Under the pieces are notes generated by a model. It did not search any database and had not been told where the DNA came from. It saw nothing but the letters and a program-made list of their open reading frames with translations. From Parapedobacter sp964498395 (lineage in GTDB: Bacteria > Bacteroidota > Bacteroidia > Sphingobacteriales > Sphingobacteriaceae): a stretch of 64,000 nucleotides of DNA. This document shows, one piece after another, positions 1 to 8,941 of this stretch. The stretch's first letter is position 1. The number at the start of each line of letters is the position of its first letter. The stretch spans positions 186,001-250,000 of the forward strand of contig CAZCHE010000004.1 of the NCBI GenBank assembly GCA_964498395.1, in the 5' to 3' direction. The position numbers and the translations under genes are program-made.

Positions 1-33
1 CCGAAGGAAGAGCTGGAAGAAAACAAGCAATAG
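1..33 (+). CDS. 3' end of a gene cut by the window edge
   Basis: An open frame from base 1 ends at TAG 31-33 and encodes the polar tail PKEELEENKQ. Only ten residues are visible, so the product cannot be identified. A charged tail upstream of an MltD-type transglycosylase would fit a TatA/TatE subunit, an arrangement I recall from related Bacteroidetes, but this is a guess. Bases 34-284 between this stop and the next gene show no further gene or clear terminator. Confidence 0.5.
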   Translation, partial: PKEELEENKQ

Positions 34-284
34 GGGCTAATCCTGAAAGGTGATGAGACTTTATACCGAGTAATAATAGTAAGCATTCGGCATAAGGTCT
101 CTTTGTTTTATGGGGCAATTCCTTTTTTTATTGTTTTTCATTTTGCTGATTACGCAATAAAACCCCAAAGTACGCGTTCTTAAATGAATTAAATTATATG
201 TAATTAATAGAATATAAAAGAGGTAGGCACGGTATAGCATTACCTCTAAAAAGCTTTATGGCATAAATACCTACTAACGAAAAC

Positions 285-1727
285 ATGAAATTAAAAAAAG
301 TTTCGGCGCTTGCCGTAAGTAGCCTATTGTGTACGCAGCTTGCACTTTCAAAACACCCTATACCTTCACCGATCACAGCATTATCCGATTCAACGGAAAA
401 TGATTTATCCGATTACATCAACGCAAGGCTTGATTTAATTGCTGATAGTGTAAATTTCATTAACCTTGATGAAGATTGGAATGCCGAGCCTTACCTTAGA
501 CTTGTTCCGACCACCATAGCCGGTCGTCTGGCTTATTTACAGAAAACCGTTCCTTTAACGCATAATGATCAAGTGCAGTCTTACATTGATGTATACAGCA
601 CCGATCGATATAAGCGATACCTTTCCCGCATGATGGGCTTGGGGCAATATTATTTCCCCATCTATGAAGAGGCATTTACAAGCATTGGGGTACCCGAAGA
701 AATCAAATACCTGTCTATTGTGGAGTCTGCGCTAAATCCACATGCCGTATCCAGGGTGGGGGCCACGGGCCCGTGGCAATTTATGTTTGCTACCGCTCGG
801 ATGTATAATTTGGAGATGGACAGCTATATTGACGAGCGTAAGGATCCCATAGCCGCAAGTCATGCAGCGGCGGCTTATTTACTGGATGCCTATAATGAGT
901 TCGGCGATTGGCACTTAGCCATTGCTTCCTACAATTGTGGCAAGGGGAATGTTTTGCGTGCCATTCAACGTTCCGGGGTGGAAACCCCTGATTTTTGGGA
1001 TATTAGTCCCTTCTTGCCAAAGGAAACACGTAAATATGTGCCGGCTTTCATCGCCATGGCTTATATGTTTGGTTATCATGAAGAACACGGTATCGAGCCT
1101 GTCGATGTCAATGATATGCTGTCAAATACCGAAATCGTGTGGGTTCAAAAATTTGTACCTTTTAGTGGGGTAGCGCAAGCGCTTGAAATCGACGAAGAAA
1201 TCATAAAAGTATTGAACCCCGCTTACAAAAGAGGTGTGATAAACGGCTCTCCCGAATCTCCCAAGCGATTGATCCTGCCCGAAGTGCATCCGGAATCCTA
1301 TATGGCATTGTATGCAGCGTTAAATAGTCCTGTAGAAACGTCAACGATGCGTTATGCTTCCAATTCGTCTGATGCTGGGCAGCATGCAGCCCTTGTTCAT
1401 CGTGTACGCAAGGGCGAGACATTGGGTAAGATTGCACAACAATACCGTGTGACTGTCCAAGATTTACGGGCTTGGAACAACATTAAAAATAATACCATTG
1501 TTCCGGGGCAAAGCCTTAATGTTAACCGTCCGGTTGCTTCTTCCAGTAATGATAAGGCATCTGCCGCTGGTGCATCTTATATTTCGTATCGGGTCAAAAA
1601 AGGCGATACACTGTCCGGTATCGCGCAACGTCACCGTGGTGCAAGTGTATCCGGCATTAAATCGGCCAATGGGTTGAAAAATAATAATATCAAGCCCGGA
1701 ATGACCTTGAAGATCGCAGTAAACTAA
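285..1727 (+). CDS. mltD: MltD-like lytic murein transglycosylase with two LysM domains
   Basis: A 480-residue exported enzyme that should cleave the glycan strands of peptidoglycan with formation of 1,6-anhydromuramyl ends. Residues 1-22 form a signal peptide (hydrophobic run SALAVSSLLCTQLALS). The SLT goose-lysozyme-like domain spans about 115-240 and carries the catalytic Glu147 in the motif SIVESALNP, followed by GATGPWQFM and the SYNCGKGNV motif. Two LysM modules follow at about 373-417 (RVRKGETL...PGQSLNV) and 433-478 (RVKKGDTL...PGMTLKI), which would hold the protein on the cell wall. The family normally has a lipobox; none is visible here, so it may be periplasmic rather than anchored. 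It is transcribed alone, convergent with the phosphoribosyltransferase gene. Confidence 0.93.
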   Translation: MKLKKVSALAVSSLLCTQLALSKHPIPSPITALSDSTENDLSDYINARLDLIADSVNFINLDEDWNAEPYLRLVPTTIAGRLAYLQKTVPLTHNDQVQSYIDVYSTDRYKRYLSRMMGLGQYYFPIYEEAFTSIGVPEEIKYLSIVESALNPHAVSRVGATGPWQFMFATARMYNLEMDSYIDERKDPIAASHAAAAYLLDAYNEFGDWHLAIASYNCGKGNVLRAIQRSGVETPDFWDISPFLPKETRKYVPAFIAMAYMFGYHEEHGIEPVDVNDMLSNTEIVWVQKFVPFSGVAQALEIDEEIIKVLNPAYKRGVINGSPESPKRLILPEVHPESYMALYAALNSPVETSTMRYASNSSDAGQHAALVHRVRKGETLGKIAQQYRVTVQDLRAWNNIKNNTIVPGQSLNVNRPVASSSNDKASAAGASYISYRVKKGDTLSGIAQRHRGASVSGIKSANGLKNNNIKPGMTLKIAVN

Positions 1728-1760
1728 GGTTTATTCGATTGTGGGCTCGCTTACTTATAC

Positions 1761-2273
1761 TTAGGCGAGCCAAGCAGCATCATCCCCGCCATCAAATTCG
1801 TGGAGGTTCACCGTGACATGCTCTTTGAGTACGGTGGATAACTTAAGGCCTGAAAAATCGCTGAAAATGGGGAACTTATGGTGGCTTCGGTCTATCAATA
1901 CCGTGGTGCGCATCTTCTTTAACGGAACATTGAAGAAGATCCCCATGCCATAGGCCAATGTGCGGCCACTATTCAAGACATCATCAACCAATATAACCAC
2001 TTTGTTCTCAGCCTGCTCGACGGGTACATCTGTTGACGCATCCAACGTGCTGCTGTTTTTGTCCAATGCTACCTTGATTAGCAGAATGTCGAGCGTCGAT
2101 ATTTTTTCCAGCAATGCCTTCAGCCGTTGAGCAAAAACATATCCGCGATCGGCTATCCCGACCAATACTAACGTTTTTTCATCAAAGTTGTCTTCAAGTA
2201 TCTGGTAGGCTATACGGGTGGTTTTTTGTTTTATTTGCTCCTGATTGAGAATCAAAACTTTTTGTGTGGCCAT
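1761..2273 (-). CDS. PyrR-like phosphoribosyltransferase
   Basis: A 170-residue type I phosphoribosyltransferase. The PRPP-binding loop is plain at residues 93-105 (VILVDDVLNSGRT), and the N-terminal half contains the VGIADRGYVFAQRL segment typical of the PyrR/Hpt-like fold. Family members use PRPP and a nucleobase, or act as RNA-binding regulators of pyr operons as in Bacillus PyrR. No pyrimidine genes are nearby, so a regulatory role is not supported and the substrate is open. The gene is monocistronic and convergent with the transglycosylase gene. An imperfect 7-bp inverted repeat (GGCTCGC at 1744-1750, GCGAGCC at 1765-1771) overlaps its stop codon and may help end transcription. Confidence 0.85.
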   Translation of the reverse strand: MATQKVLILNQEQIKQKTTRIAYQILEDNFDEKTLVLVGIADRGYVFAQRLKALLEKISTLDILLIKVALDKNSSTLDASTDVPVEQAENKVVILVDDVLNSGRTLAYGMGIFFNVPLKKMRTTVLIDRSHHKFPIFSDFSGLKLSTVLKEHVTVNLHEFDGGDDAAWLA

Positions 2274-2330
2274 GTGCTATATGGTGAAATGAGCCGTAAA
2301 AATAAGAAATATAAATGAGGCGTTGAAAAT

Positions 2331-2370
2331 AAAAAACCGGACAGCAGGTTTCTGTGCGTCCGGTTTTTTT
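2331..2370 (-). terminator. Rho-independent terminator of the NlpC/P60 gene
   Basis: Stem AAACCGGAC / GTCCGGTTT with a 15-nt loop, flanked by A and T runs on both sides. It lies 25 nt past the stop codon of the NlpC/P60 gene on the minus strand and before the phosphoribosyltransferase gene, so the two minus-strand genes are separate transcripts. Confidence 0.85.
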
Positions 2371-2394
2371 ATGGATAAAATTCTCTTATTGTTC

Positions 2395-2970
2395 CTAGTT
2401 TACCGTCGGGCGGAAATCACCGTCTTCCGTGTTGTTGTCTGCGAGACGCATCCTACCACCATCGAAATAATAACGTCTCCAATACGCTTCATTTAGGTTG
2501 CTGATCATCACTCCACGACTGGAAGAAGCATGGGCAAATTTATCATCACCGATATATACGCCCACATGGGTGATGTTACGGCTCCTGATTTTGAAGAAGA
2601 CCAAATCACCAGGTTTGAGCTCGTCCTTCTTGATGGAATTGACCTGTGTGTAAATGTTCCGACTATTGTGCCCCAATGTGGTGTTAAATACCTGCTCATA
2701 TAATTCATAAGCAAATTTCGAACAATCGACGCCTTTTTTTGTGGTGCCACCCAAGCGATAGGGGGTGCCTATCCACTCGTAGATGAATTGGTACATTTTG
2801 GTATTTGTAGAGGCGGAAACCGCTACACCCATGATCTGGGAGAAATATTCTTTGGCCAAATTATCCGGATCTTCTGGATTGATGGTAAGCTGGTCGGTTG
2901 AGGTCTGTGCTTGCGATACGGCAAAGAAGCAAGCAAATAGCATACATGCTATCGATGTTTTTTTCTTCAT
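2395..2970 (-). CDS. C40 family (NlpC/P60) cell-wall peptidase
   Basis: A 191-residue exported cysteine peptidase that should cut peptide stems of peptidoglycan (gamma-D-glutamyl bonds in the family). Residues 1-21 are a signal peptide ending in SQAQ. The NlpC/P60 domain covers about 58-175 with the catalytic Cys83 in GVDCSKFAYELY, His135 in THVGVYIG and His147 as the third catalytic position in KFAHASS. The length is typical of the short single-domain form found in Bacteroidetes. It has its own terminator downstream. Confidence 0.92.
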   Translation of the reverse strand: MKKKTSIACMLFACFFAVSQAQTSTDQLTINPEDPDNLAKEYFSQIMGVAVSASTNTKMYQFIYEWIGTPYRLGGTTKKGVDCSKFAYELYEQVFNTTLGHNSRNIYTQVNSIKKDELKPGDLVFFKIRSRNITHVGVYIGDDKFAHASSSRGVMISNLNEAYWRRYYFDGGRMRLADNNTEDGDFRPTVN

Positions 2971-3064
2971 TAAGCTGCCTTTTTGTTAAACATTCAGACG
3001 TTGATTGATCATTAGCACATTTATCATGCACCTGCTCGCTCGCAAAGCTATATTAAAAAAATCG

Positions 3065-3099
3065 TTGATGCAAGAAAAATGAGATATATTTTACTTTTG
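3065..3099 (+). promoter_or_regulatory. Probable promoter of the thr operon
   Basis: TACTTTTG at 3092-3099 matches the Bacteroidetes -7 box TAnnTTTG. A TTG at 3065-3067 could be the -33 box, but the 24-nt spacing is longer than the usual 19-21, so only the -7 part is convincing. It would give a leader of about 95 nt before thrL. Confidence 0.5.
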
Positions 3100-3199
3100 T
3101 ATTATCAGGCGGCCAAATGAAAAGGTCGTAAAAAAAGGATATTTTTCTTGTTAATATCAGAAGAATAATGTTCCTTTGTCGCATAAATTTAAAAATAAC

Positions 3200-3262
3200 G
3201 TGAAAAGATATACAACATTTACAACAACGATTACCACCGGGTATAATACACGGAGGAAGTGA
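3200..3262 (+). CDS. thrL: Threonine operon leader peptide
   Basis: A 20-codon reading frame from GTG 3200 to TGA 3260-3262 encodes MKRYTTFTTTITTGYNTRRK, with eight threonines of which seven lie in the stretch 5-13. Its plan (MKR, Thr/Ile-rich core, then Gly) resembles E. coli ThrL. It lies 78 nt upstream of thrA and ahead of a strong terminator, the exact arrangement needed for attenuation by charged tRNA-Thr. The start is GTG; an in-frame TTG at 3176 is an alternative. The composition is far from chance for an intergenic frame, but translation has not been shown. Confidence 0.85.
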   Translation: MKRYTTFTTTITTGYNTRRK

Positions 3263-3330
3263 TGTTATGTTGTGAATAACGAAAATAAAAAACAATAAAA
3301 CGCCTTCCTCGAATACGGGAAGGCGTTTTT
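3253..3330 (+). terminator. thr attenuator: terminator with competing antiterminator pairing
   Basis: The terminator is a 12-bp perfect stem, AAAACGCCTTCC (3297-3308) with GGAAGGCGTTTT (3318-3329), and a U run ending 13 nt before the thrA start codon. The sequence GAGGAAG at 3253-3259, which sits on the last codons of thrL just before its stop, is exactly complementary to CTTCCTC at 3304-3310, the 5' arm and first loop bases of the terminator. A ribosome stalled on the Thr codons would leave 3253-3259 free to open the terminator; a ribosome reaching the stop would cover it. The pairings are seen in the sequence; the mechanism is inferred from the classical thr/his model. Confidence 0.8.
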
Positions 3331-3342
3331 AATTTATATGAA

Positions 3343-5790
3343 ATGAAGATACTTAAATTCGGTGGCACGTCAGTAGGTTCTATAGATAGCATACGTTCGG
3401 TGCTTGAGATCGTAAAGCGATCGTATGAGGCCGGTGATCAACCGGTTATTGTGTTATCTGCAATGGGTGGGGTGACTAACCTGCTCACGAGGTTGGCAGA
3501 AGATGCGTCTGAGGGGAGGGGTTTTTCAGATGGGTTGAAAGAATTGGAAGCCCGTCATTTTGCGGTCGTCAAGCAGTTGATTGCCGTTAAGCTTCAAAAC
3601 CCTGTTTTCACCAAATTGAAGTTATATCTCAATGAGTTAGAAGACTTGCTGCAAGGCATATCAAGTCTGCGGGAACTCAGCTTACAAAGTAAAGATCTGG
3701 TCTTGAGTTATGGCGAAAGGTGCTCGGCTTTTTTGGTCAGTAAAATTGCTGAACAATATTTTCCTGAGGCCTTGTTCGTTGATGCCATTCAATTGATTCA
3801 AACGGATAGCCATTTCGGGAGTGCGCATGTCAACCAGGCACTTTCGGCGCAACTTATTCACGCGTTTGTCGCGGAAAACCCAGATAGGTTGTTATTCATC
3901 ACGGGCTTCATCGCTGGTAATGAGCAGGGGCGGGTCACCACATTAGGTCGGGGAGGAAGCGATTATACGGCGGCGATCATCGGTGCTGCGCTTGATGCAA
4001 AAGCCATCGAAATCTGGACAGATGTGGATGGTATGCTGACCGCCGACCCCCGTATCGTGAAGAAGGCCTTTTCGTTACCCGTGCTTTCCTATACCGAAGC
4101 AATGGAGTTGTCTTATTTTGGTGCCAGGGTTATCTATCCACCCACCATGATCCCGGCGTTTCTGAAAAAGATTCCAATTGTAATACGTAACACCTTTAAT
4201 CCCGATTTCGCTGGTACAACTATCCAATATGACAGTGGTAAAACGACGTTACCGATCAAGGGTATTTCCTCCATTGCAGCCATCAGTATCATCAATCTAA
4301 TCGGCAGTGGCATGGTAGGCCGTGCGGGTTTCAGTGGGCGGTTGTTTACGCTTTTAGCTAGGGAACAGATTAATGTGGTACTCATTACACAGTCATCATC
4401 TGAGCACAGCATTACATTTGCCGTGCACCCAGCAGATGCGTTGAAAGCCAAAGAACTGATTACCCGCGAATTTGAATTGGAACTTCAGGCAAACAAACTG
4501 CTAACCCCAGAAATAGAAGGTAGCTTGTCGGTCTTGGCCATCGTAGGTGAAAACATGAAGCGTACTCCGGGTATGGCAGGCAAGCTGTTCCATGCATTGG
4601 GCAGAAACGGCATCAATGTGAGGGCGATCGCTCAGGGTTCCTCCGAATATAATATCTCGGTCATCATTGCACAGTCAGATCTTTCCAAGGCATTGAATGC
4701 CGTACACGACGCTTTCTTTGCCAAGTTAAACAAAACGTTGCATGTATTTAATGTAGGTACCGGAAACATTGGCTCCACGCTATTTCGGCAGATACATGAG
4801 CAGCATGGGTTTTTGTTGGACAATAATGATATTGAAATCAACGTAGTAGGGATCAGTAATTCACGCAAGATGTTTTTCAACAGCGATGGTATCGGTCTGA
4901 CCGATTGGGCAACGCAACTACAGGAATACGGGGAGACAGCCAATCTGGAGGCATTTGTGAACAGGATGAAACTCATGAATCTGCCAAACTGTGTGTTTAT
5001 TGACAATACGGCAAGTGAGTTGCCCGTTCAGTACTATGAAGGGTTGTTTAAATCGAATATCTCTATCGTTACGTGCAACAAGATTGCCAATTCAGGTAGG
5101 TTCGGCCAATACAAGGCCTTGAAGGACGCTGCCCGCAAACACGGGGTCGATTTCTTTTATGAGACCAATGTAGGAGCGGGCTTACCCATCGTCCGAGTGC
5201 TTCGCGACCTGATGTTAAGTGGTGACCGTATCCTTCGTATCGAAGCCATACTTTCCGGTACGATATCGTATATCTTCAATAATTTCACTGGGGAAGCCTC
5301 ATTTCACGATGTGGTAAAACAAGCCCAGCAACTGGGGTATACCGAGCCGGATCCCCGAGACGATCTCAAAGGCATGGATTTTATGCGTAAAATGCTGATA
5401 TTGGCCAGAGATGCCGGATACGCCATCGAACCCGAGGATGTGGCGCTTGGGGCAATATTGCCGGATAATTGCCTTCAAGCATCTTCTGTGTCGGATTTTT
5501 ATGCTGCCTTGCAGTCGTCAGACAGCCACTTTAAGGCACTGAAAGAACGCGCACAACAAGAAAAAAAGGCCATTCGATATATCGGCAAGCTGGAAGCGGG
5601 TAACGTATCCATCGCATTGGAGCTAGTGGGAGAGGACCATCCATTTTACACACTTTCGGGGAGTGATAATATCATCTCTTTTACGACGGAGCGGTACAAA
5701 GAACGACCATTGGTAGTGAAAGGCCCCGGAGCAGGTGCGGAGGTTACCGCCGCGGGAGTTTTCGCCGATCTGGTGAATGTGGGAGCGTAA
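3343..5790 (+). CDS. thrA: Bifunctional aspartokinase / homoserine dehydrogenase
   Basis: An 815-residue fusion enzyme for the first and third steps from aspartate to homoserine. The aspartokinase half begins at once with KFGGTSVGS (5-13) and runs to about 300. A pair of ACT regulatory domains follows at about 310-460; in the family they bind threonine and inhibit both activities. The homoserine dehydrogenase half starts near 466 with the NAD(P)-binding VGTGNIGST and carries the catalytic region with GLPIVRVLRDLMLSGDRI. The length equals that of E. coli ThrA. It is the first gene of thrABC and is placed directly behind the attenuator. The start chosen is ATG 3343; ATG 3338 is followed by a stop after one codon. 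Confidence 0.97.
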   Translation: MKILKFGGTSVGSIDSIRSVLEIVKRSYEAGDQPVIVLSAMGGVTNLLTRLAEDASEGRGFSDGLKELEARHFAVVKQLIAVKLQNPVFTKLKLYLNELEDLLQGISSLRELSLQSKDLVLSYGERCSAFLVSKIAEQYFPEALFVDAIQLIQTDSHFGSAHVNQALSAQLIHAFVAENPDRLLFITGFIAGNEQGRVTTLGRGGSDYTAAIIGAALDAKAIEIWTDVDGMLTADPRIVKKAFSLPVLSYTEAMELSYFGARVIYPPTMIPAFLKKIPIVIRNTFNPDFAGTTIQYDSGKTTLPIKGISSIAAISIINLIGSGMVGRAGFSGRLFTLLAREQINVVLITQSSSEHSITFAVHPADALKAKELITREFELELQANKLLTPEIEGSLSVLAIVGENMKRTPGMAGKLFHALGRNGINVRAIAQGSSEYNISVIIAQSDLSKALNAVHDAFFAKLNKTLHVFNVGTGNIGSTLFRQIHEQHGFLLDNNDIEINVVGISNSRKMFFNSDGIGLTDWATQLQEYGETANLEAFVNRMKLMNLPNCVFIDNTASELPVQYYEGLFKSNISIVTCNKIANSGRFGQYKALKDAARKHGVDFFYETNVGAGLPIVRVLRDLMLSGDRILRIEAILSGTISYIFNNFTGEASFHDVVKQAQQLGYTEPDPRDDLKGMDFMRKMLILARDAGYAIEPEDVALGAILPDNCLQASSVSDFYAALQSSDSHFKALKERAQQEKKAIRYIGKLEAGNVSIALELVGEDHPFYTLSGSDNIISFTTERYKERPLVVKGPGAGAEVTAAGVFADLVNVGA

Positions 5791-5839
5791 ATTAAGGTAC
5801 GAATTAAGGAGTACGAGAATAGATCCGATATACTGAAAA

Positions 5840-6793
5840 ATGAAAGAAACAATACTGGAGGAAAAAAATACCGTGCACGTATTTGCTCCGGCCACTGTGG
5901 CGAATATGGTCTGTGGCTTTGATATTTTAGGGTTTGCGCTTCATGAGCCGGGTGATGAAGTGATCATGCGAAGGGTAGACCGGCCCGGCGTACATCTGGT
6001 GACGATAACCGGCGATGACGGTCGGCTGCCTCGCGAGGCGGAAAAGAATACCGTGAGTGCTAGCGTAATGACCTTCCTTCAGTATATCGGAAAAACGGAT
6101 CTAGGCGTGGAAATCGAACTGCATAAGCACATGCCCATCGGTAGCGGTTTGGGTTCTAGCGCTGCAAGTACCGTGGCTGGATTGTTTGCGATTAATGCCT
6201 TGTGCGGCAATCCATTGTCGAGACGAGAGTTGTTGCCTTTTACCTTGAAAGGAGAGGAGTTAGCATGTGGCCATGGCCACGCGGATAATGTGGCGCCAGC
6301 ATTACTGGGTGGGGTCACATTGATCCGTGGATATGACCCATTAGATGTCATCTCTCTTCCTGCGCCACCCGAGTTGTATGCATCGGTGGTATTTCCCCAT
6401 GTCGATGTGCCCACGCGGGATGCGAGACAGATGATCCGGGCAAAGGTCGATCTTAAGGACGCCGTTACCCAATGGGGCAACATTGCGGGATTAGTAGCAG
6501 GATTGTTTACCCATGACTACGGATTAATTGGGCGTAGCATGCAAGACGTGCTCATCGAACCCACACGTGCGATTTTAATTCCGGAATTTTACGAGATGCG
6601 CAAACTGGCGATGGAAAACGGTGCGCTTGGTTTCGGTATCTCGGGATCGGGCCCGTCTGTGTGTGCATTCACAGAAAACAAAGATACAGCCGTACGGATT
6701 ACGGCTGTTATACAGGCCCATCTAGATGACCGCGGCATTGGGTGTAATGGATATGTATCGGGTATTAATACGGAAGGACCGAGGGAGATATGA
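5840..6793 (+). CDS. thrB: Homoserine kinase
   Basis: A 317-residue GHMP-family kinase that phosphorylates homoserine to O-phosphohomoserine. The ATP-binding GHMP motif PIGSGLGSSAAS is at about 99-110, and the C-terminal GHMP motif GFGISGSGPSVCAF near 259-272. Length and order are those of typical ThrB. It begins 49 nt after thrA and ends 30 nt before thrC, consistent with one operon under the thr leader. Confidence 0.97.
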   Translation: MKETILEEKNTVHVFAPATVANMVCGFDILGFALHEPGDEVIMRRVDRPGVHLVTITGDDGRLPREAEKNTVSASVMTFLQYIGKTDLGVEIELHKHMPIGSGLGSSAASTVAGLFAINALCGNPLSRRELLPFTLKGEELACGHGHADNVAPALLGGVTLIRGYDPLDVISLPAPPELYASVVFPHVDVPTRDARQMIRAKVDLKDAVTQWGNIAGLVAGLFTHDYGLIGRSMQDVLIEPTRAILIPEFYEMRKLAMENGALGFGISGSGPSVCAFTENKDTAVRITAVIQAHLDDRGIGCNGYVSGINTEGPREI

Positions 6794-6823
6794 GGGTAGA
6801 AGCACAAAAAACAGAAGTGAAAA

Positions 6824-8131
6824 ATGCGATTTTATAGTACAAATAACAGAAACCTAAGTGTTTCATTTAAAGAAGCGGTGTTCAACAGCTTGCCCGCAGA
6901 TAAGGGGTTATACATGCCGGAAATAGTTCCGCAATTGGATACTTACTTTCTTCAACATCTCCAGCAATACACGTTACAGGAGATTGCGTTTGAAGTCGCG
7001 AAAGCGTTGATCGGAGATGACATACCGGCGGTTGATTTGCGTACGATTATCAACGACGCTATTCCTTTTGACGCACCCATACGACCATTGGATAGCGGTA
7101 TGGCGGTGTTGGAATTATTTCATGGGCCGTCTCTGGCATTCAAGGATTTCGGGGCGCGTTTCATGAGTCGTGTGATGGCTTATTATTCCAAGAAAGAAGA
7201 CCAAGTGCTTGACGTGCTCGTCGCGACTTCCGGTGATACCGGAGGAGCGGTAGCGCTGGGTTTTTTAGGAGTGCCCGGTACAAGGGTAACCATCCTGTAC
7301 CCCAAAGGGAAAGTAAGCCCGATCCAGGAGCTGCAATTGACCACCAATGGACAGAACATTCGGGCCATAGCGATAGATGGCACATTTGACGACTGTCAGG
7401 CATTGGTAAAGGAAGCATTCAACAATAGCGAACTCAACGCGCAACTTAGGCTTACTTCGGCCAATTCCATTAACATCGCGCGACTTATTCCGCAAACATT
7501 CTATTATTTTTATGCTTACGCCCAGTTGCTGTCACAAGGTATCAGGGAAGTTGTTTTTTCCGTGCCAAGTGGCAATTTCGGAAACATTGGAGCTGGACTG
7601 TTAGCCCATAAGATGGGGCTGCCGGTGCGGCATTTCATTGCCGCTACCAATGTGAACGATACCGTGCCCCGTTTTCTAGAAAGTGGAACATACGAGCCAC
7701 ACCCGTCTGTGCAAACATTGGCAAATGCCATGGATGTGGGGAGCCCGAGCAACTGGGTGCGCATCATGGACCTGTTTGATCACGATGTAGCAAGCGTAAA
7801 GCATCTCGTTTCTGCTTATACCTGCAATGATGTGGAGACAGTGGAAGCCATTCGATCCATTTTCAACACGTTTAATTATGTGGCGTGTCCGCATACGGCC
7901 ATTGCTTGGCGAGCTGCCGAAGCGTACCGCAATCTCCATCCCGGTGAATACGCAACGGTGTTTCTGTCCACCGCACATCCGTGTAAATTTCCCGATGTTT
8001 TTTCGCCCGAAATTGCCGCACAGATCATGGTTCCCAAACAGGTGAAAGAACTGGAAGGGCGTAAAAAGGACGTGGTTGAATTGAATACGGATTTCGAAGG
8101 ATTTAAGGCCTATTTGCTGGATAACCTGTAA
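6824..8131 (+). CDS. thrC: Threonine synthase
   Basis: A 435-residue PLP enzyme that converts O-phosphohomoserine to threonine, the last step of the operon. The PLP-binding lysine is Lys107 in SLAFKDFGARFM, and the phosphate-binding segment VATSGDTGGAVALGF follows at about 132-146. The N-terminus MRFYSTNNRN-LSVSFKEAV is typical of the bacterial long form. No terminator is obvious in the 32 nt before the convergent gene at 8164. Confidence 0.97.
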   Translation: MRFYSTNNRNLSVSFKEAVFNSLPADKGLYMPEIVPQLDTYFLQHLQQYTLQEIAFEVAKALIGDDIPAVDLRTIINDAIPFDAPIRPLDSGMAVLELFHGPSLAFKDFGARFMSRVMAYYSKKEDQVLDVLVATSGDTGGAVALGFLGVPGTRVTILYPKGKVSPIQELQLTTNGQNIRAIAIDGTFDDCQALVKEAFNNSELNAQLRLTSANSINIARLIPQTFYYFYAYAQLLSQGIREVVFSVPSGNFGNIGAGLLAHKMGLPVRHFIAATNVNDTVPRFLESGTYEPHPSVQTLANAMDVGSPSNWVRIMDLFDHDVASVKHLVSAYTCNDVETVEAIRSIFNTFNYVACPHTAIAWRAAEAYRNLHPGEYATVFLSTAHPCKFPDVFSPEIAAQIMVPKQVKELEGRKKDVVELNTDFEGFKAYLLDNL

Positions 8132-8163
8132 GTGGCTTGGTAACGAATCCGGTGTGGTTGTGG

Positions 8164-8937
8164 TTAACTTAGGCTGAATTTCATCCAGACATCTTCATTG
8201 CGTCCGAAAATGAAATATTGTGGATTGATAATTTCCGCAAGTATTTCGGCATCATCGGCGATGTTAGCACCTGGTTGGCGCAAGTGGTACCCATCATGTA
8301 TGACGTAGATGTTGTCGTTTCGTACCGCGTTGGTCTGCGTCCATTCGCGCGTGGCCAACGCATTGGGTAATTCGCTTAATAATTGTGGGATGGCAGTATC
8401 ACTGTTGATGATCAGGATATCTGGGTTTAATACGTCCAAATCGGCATCGAAGTAATTGATTCCTCCAGCCACGCGTACCAAGTTGTCTATGTACGGATTG
8501 TAGGCCACTACCATCGGTGATACAGCATCGAGGCATAACACCTTAGGTTTGTGCGCGTCGGCTATAAATTTAAGCTTATGTGTAATGATATTAATGCGTT
8601 CTTCGAGGTCTTCAGCCAATTGGTCGGCTTGTGGTTTCGTGTTCAGCGTATTTCCGATAGTACGTATTGCAGCGTAGACGGAAACTGGGCTATTGGCTTG
8701 TATCAAATCTTCGTATCCCTGCGTTTGTTCGAGCAAAGGTATGCAGGCCGAATCAAGGCCCAATGCTTCCAATATACTGTGTAGCGATAAGAGCGGGTTT
8801 TGCATGGGGGCAAAGGTAAGGAAGTTGACCGAAAAACGGGGGATTTGCAGCATAATCATCCCGAAACCCATGAACATGTAACGATCGGGTAAAGCGATAT
8901 GCTGTTGGCTTCCTTTGGCTATTTGCCGTTTCATCAT
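8164..8937 (-). CDS. Substrate-binding protein-like (BtuF/FecB fold) without signal peptide
   Basis: A 257-residue protein of the helical-backbone metal receptor family (BtuF, FhuD, HmuT relatives). Diagnostic pieces are KPQADQLAEDLEERI (the long backbone helix), NLVRVAGGINYFD, and the C-terminal lobe NPDILIINSDTAIPQL with AVRNDNIYVI. Relatives deliver cobalamin, heme or siderophores to ABC importers from the periplasm. This copy starts MMKRQIAKGSQQHIALP and shows no signal peptide or lipobox, and there is no permease or ATPase beside it. It may be secreted by another route, act in the cytoplasm, or have a wrongly chosen start. The gene for a small membrane protein ends 4 nt upstream. Confidence 0.75.
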   Translation of the reverse strand: MMKRQIAKGSQQHIALPDRYMFMGFGMIMLQIPRFSVNFLTFAPMQNPLLSLHSILEALGLDSACIPLLEQTQGYEDLIQANSPVSVYAAIRTIGNTLNTKPQADQLAEDLEERINIITHKLKFIADAHKPKVLCLDAVSPMVVAYNPYIDNLVRVAGGINYFDADLDVLNPDILIINSDTAIPQLLSELPNALATREWTQTNAVRNDNIYVIHDGYHLRQPGANIADDAEILAEIINPQYFIFGRNEDVWMKFSLS

Positions 8938-8941
8938 GCCG

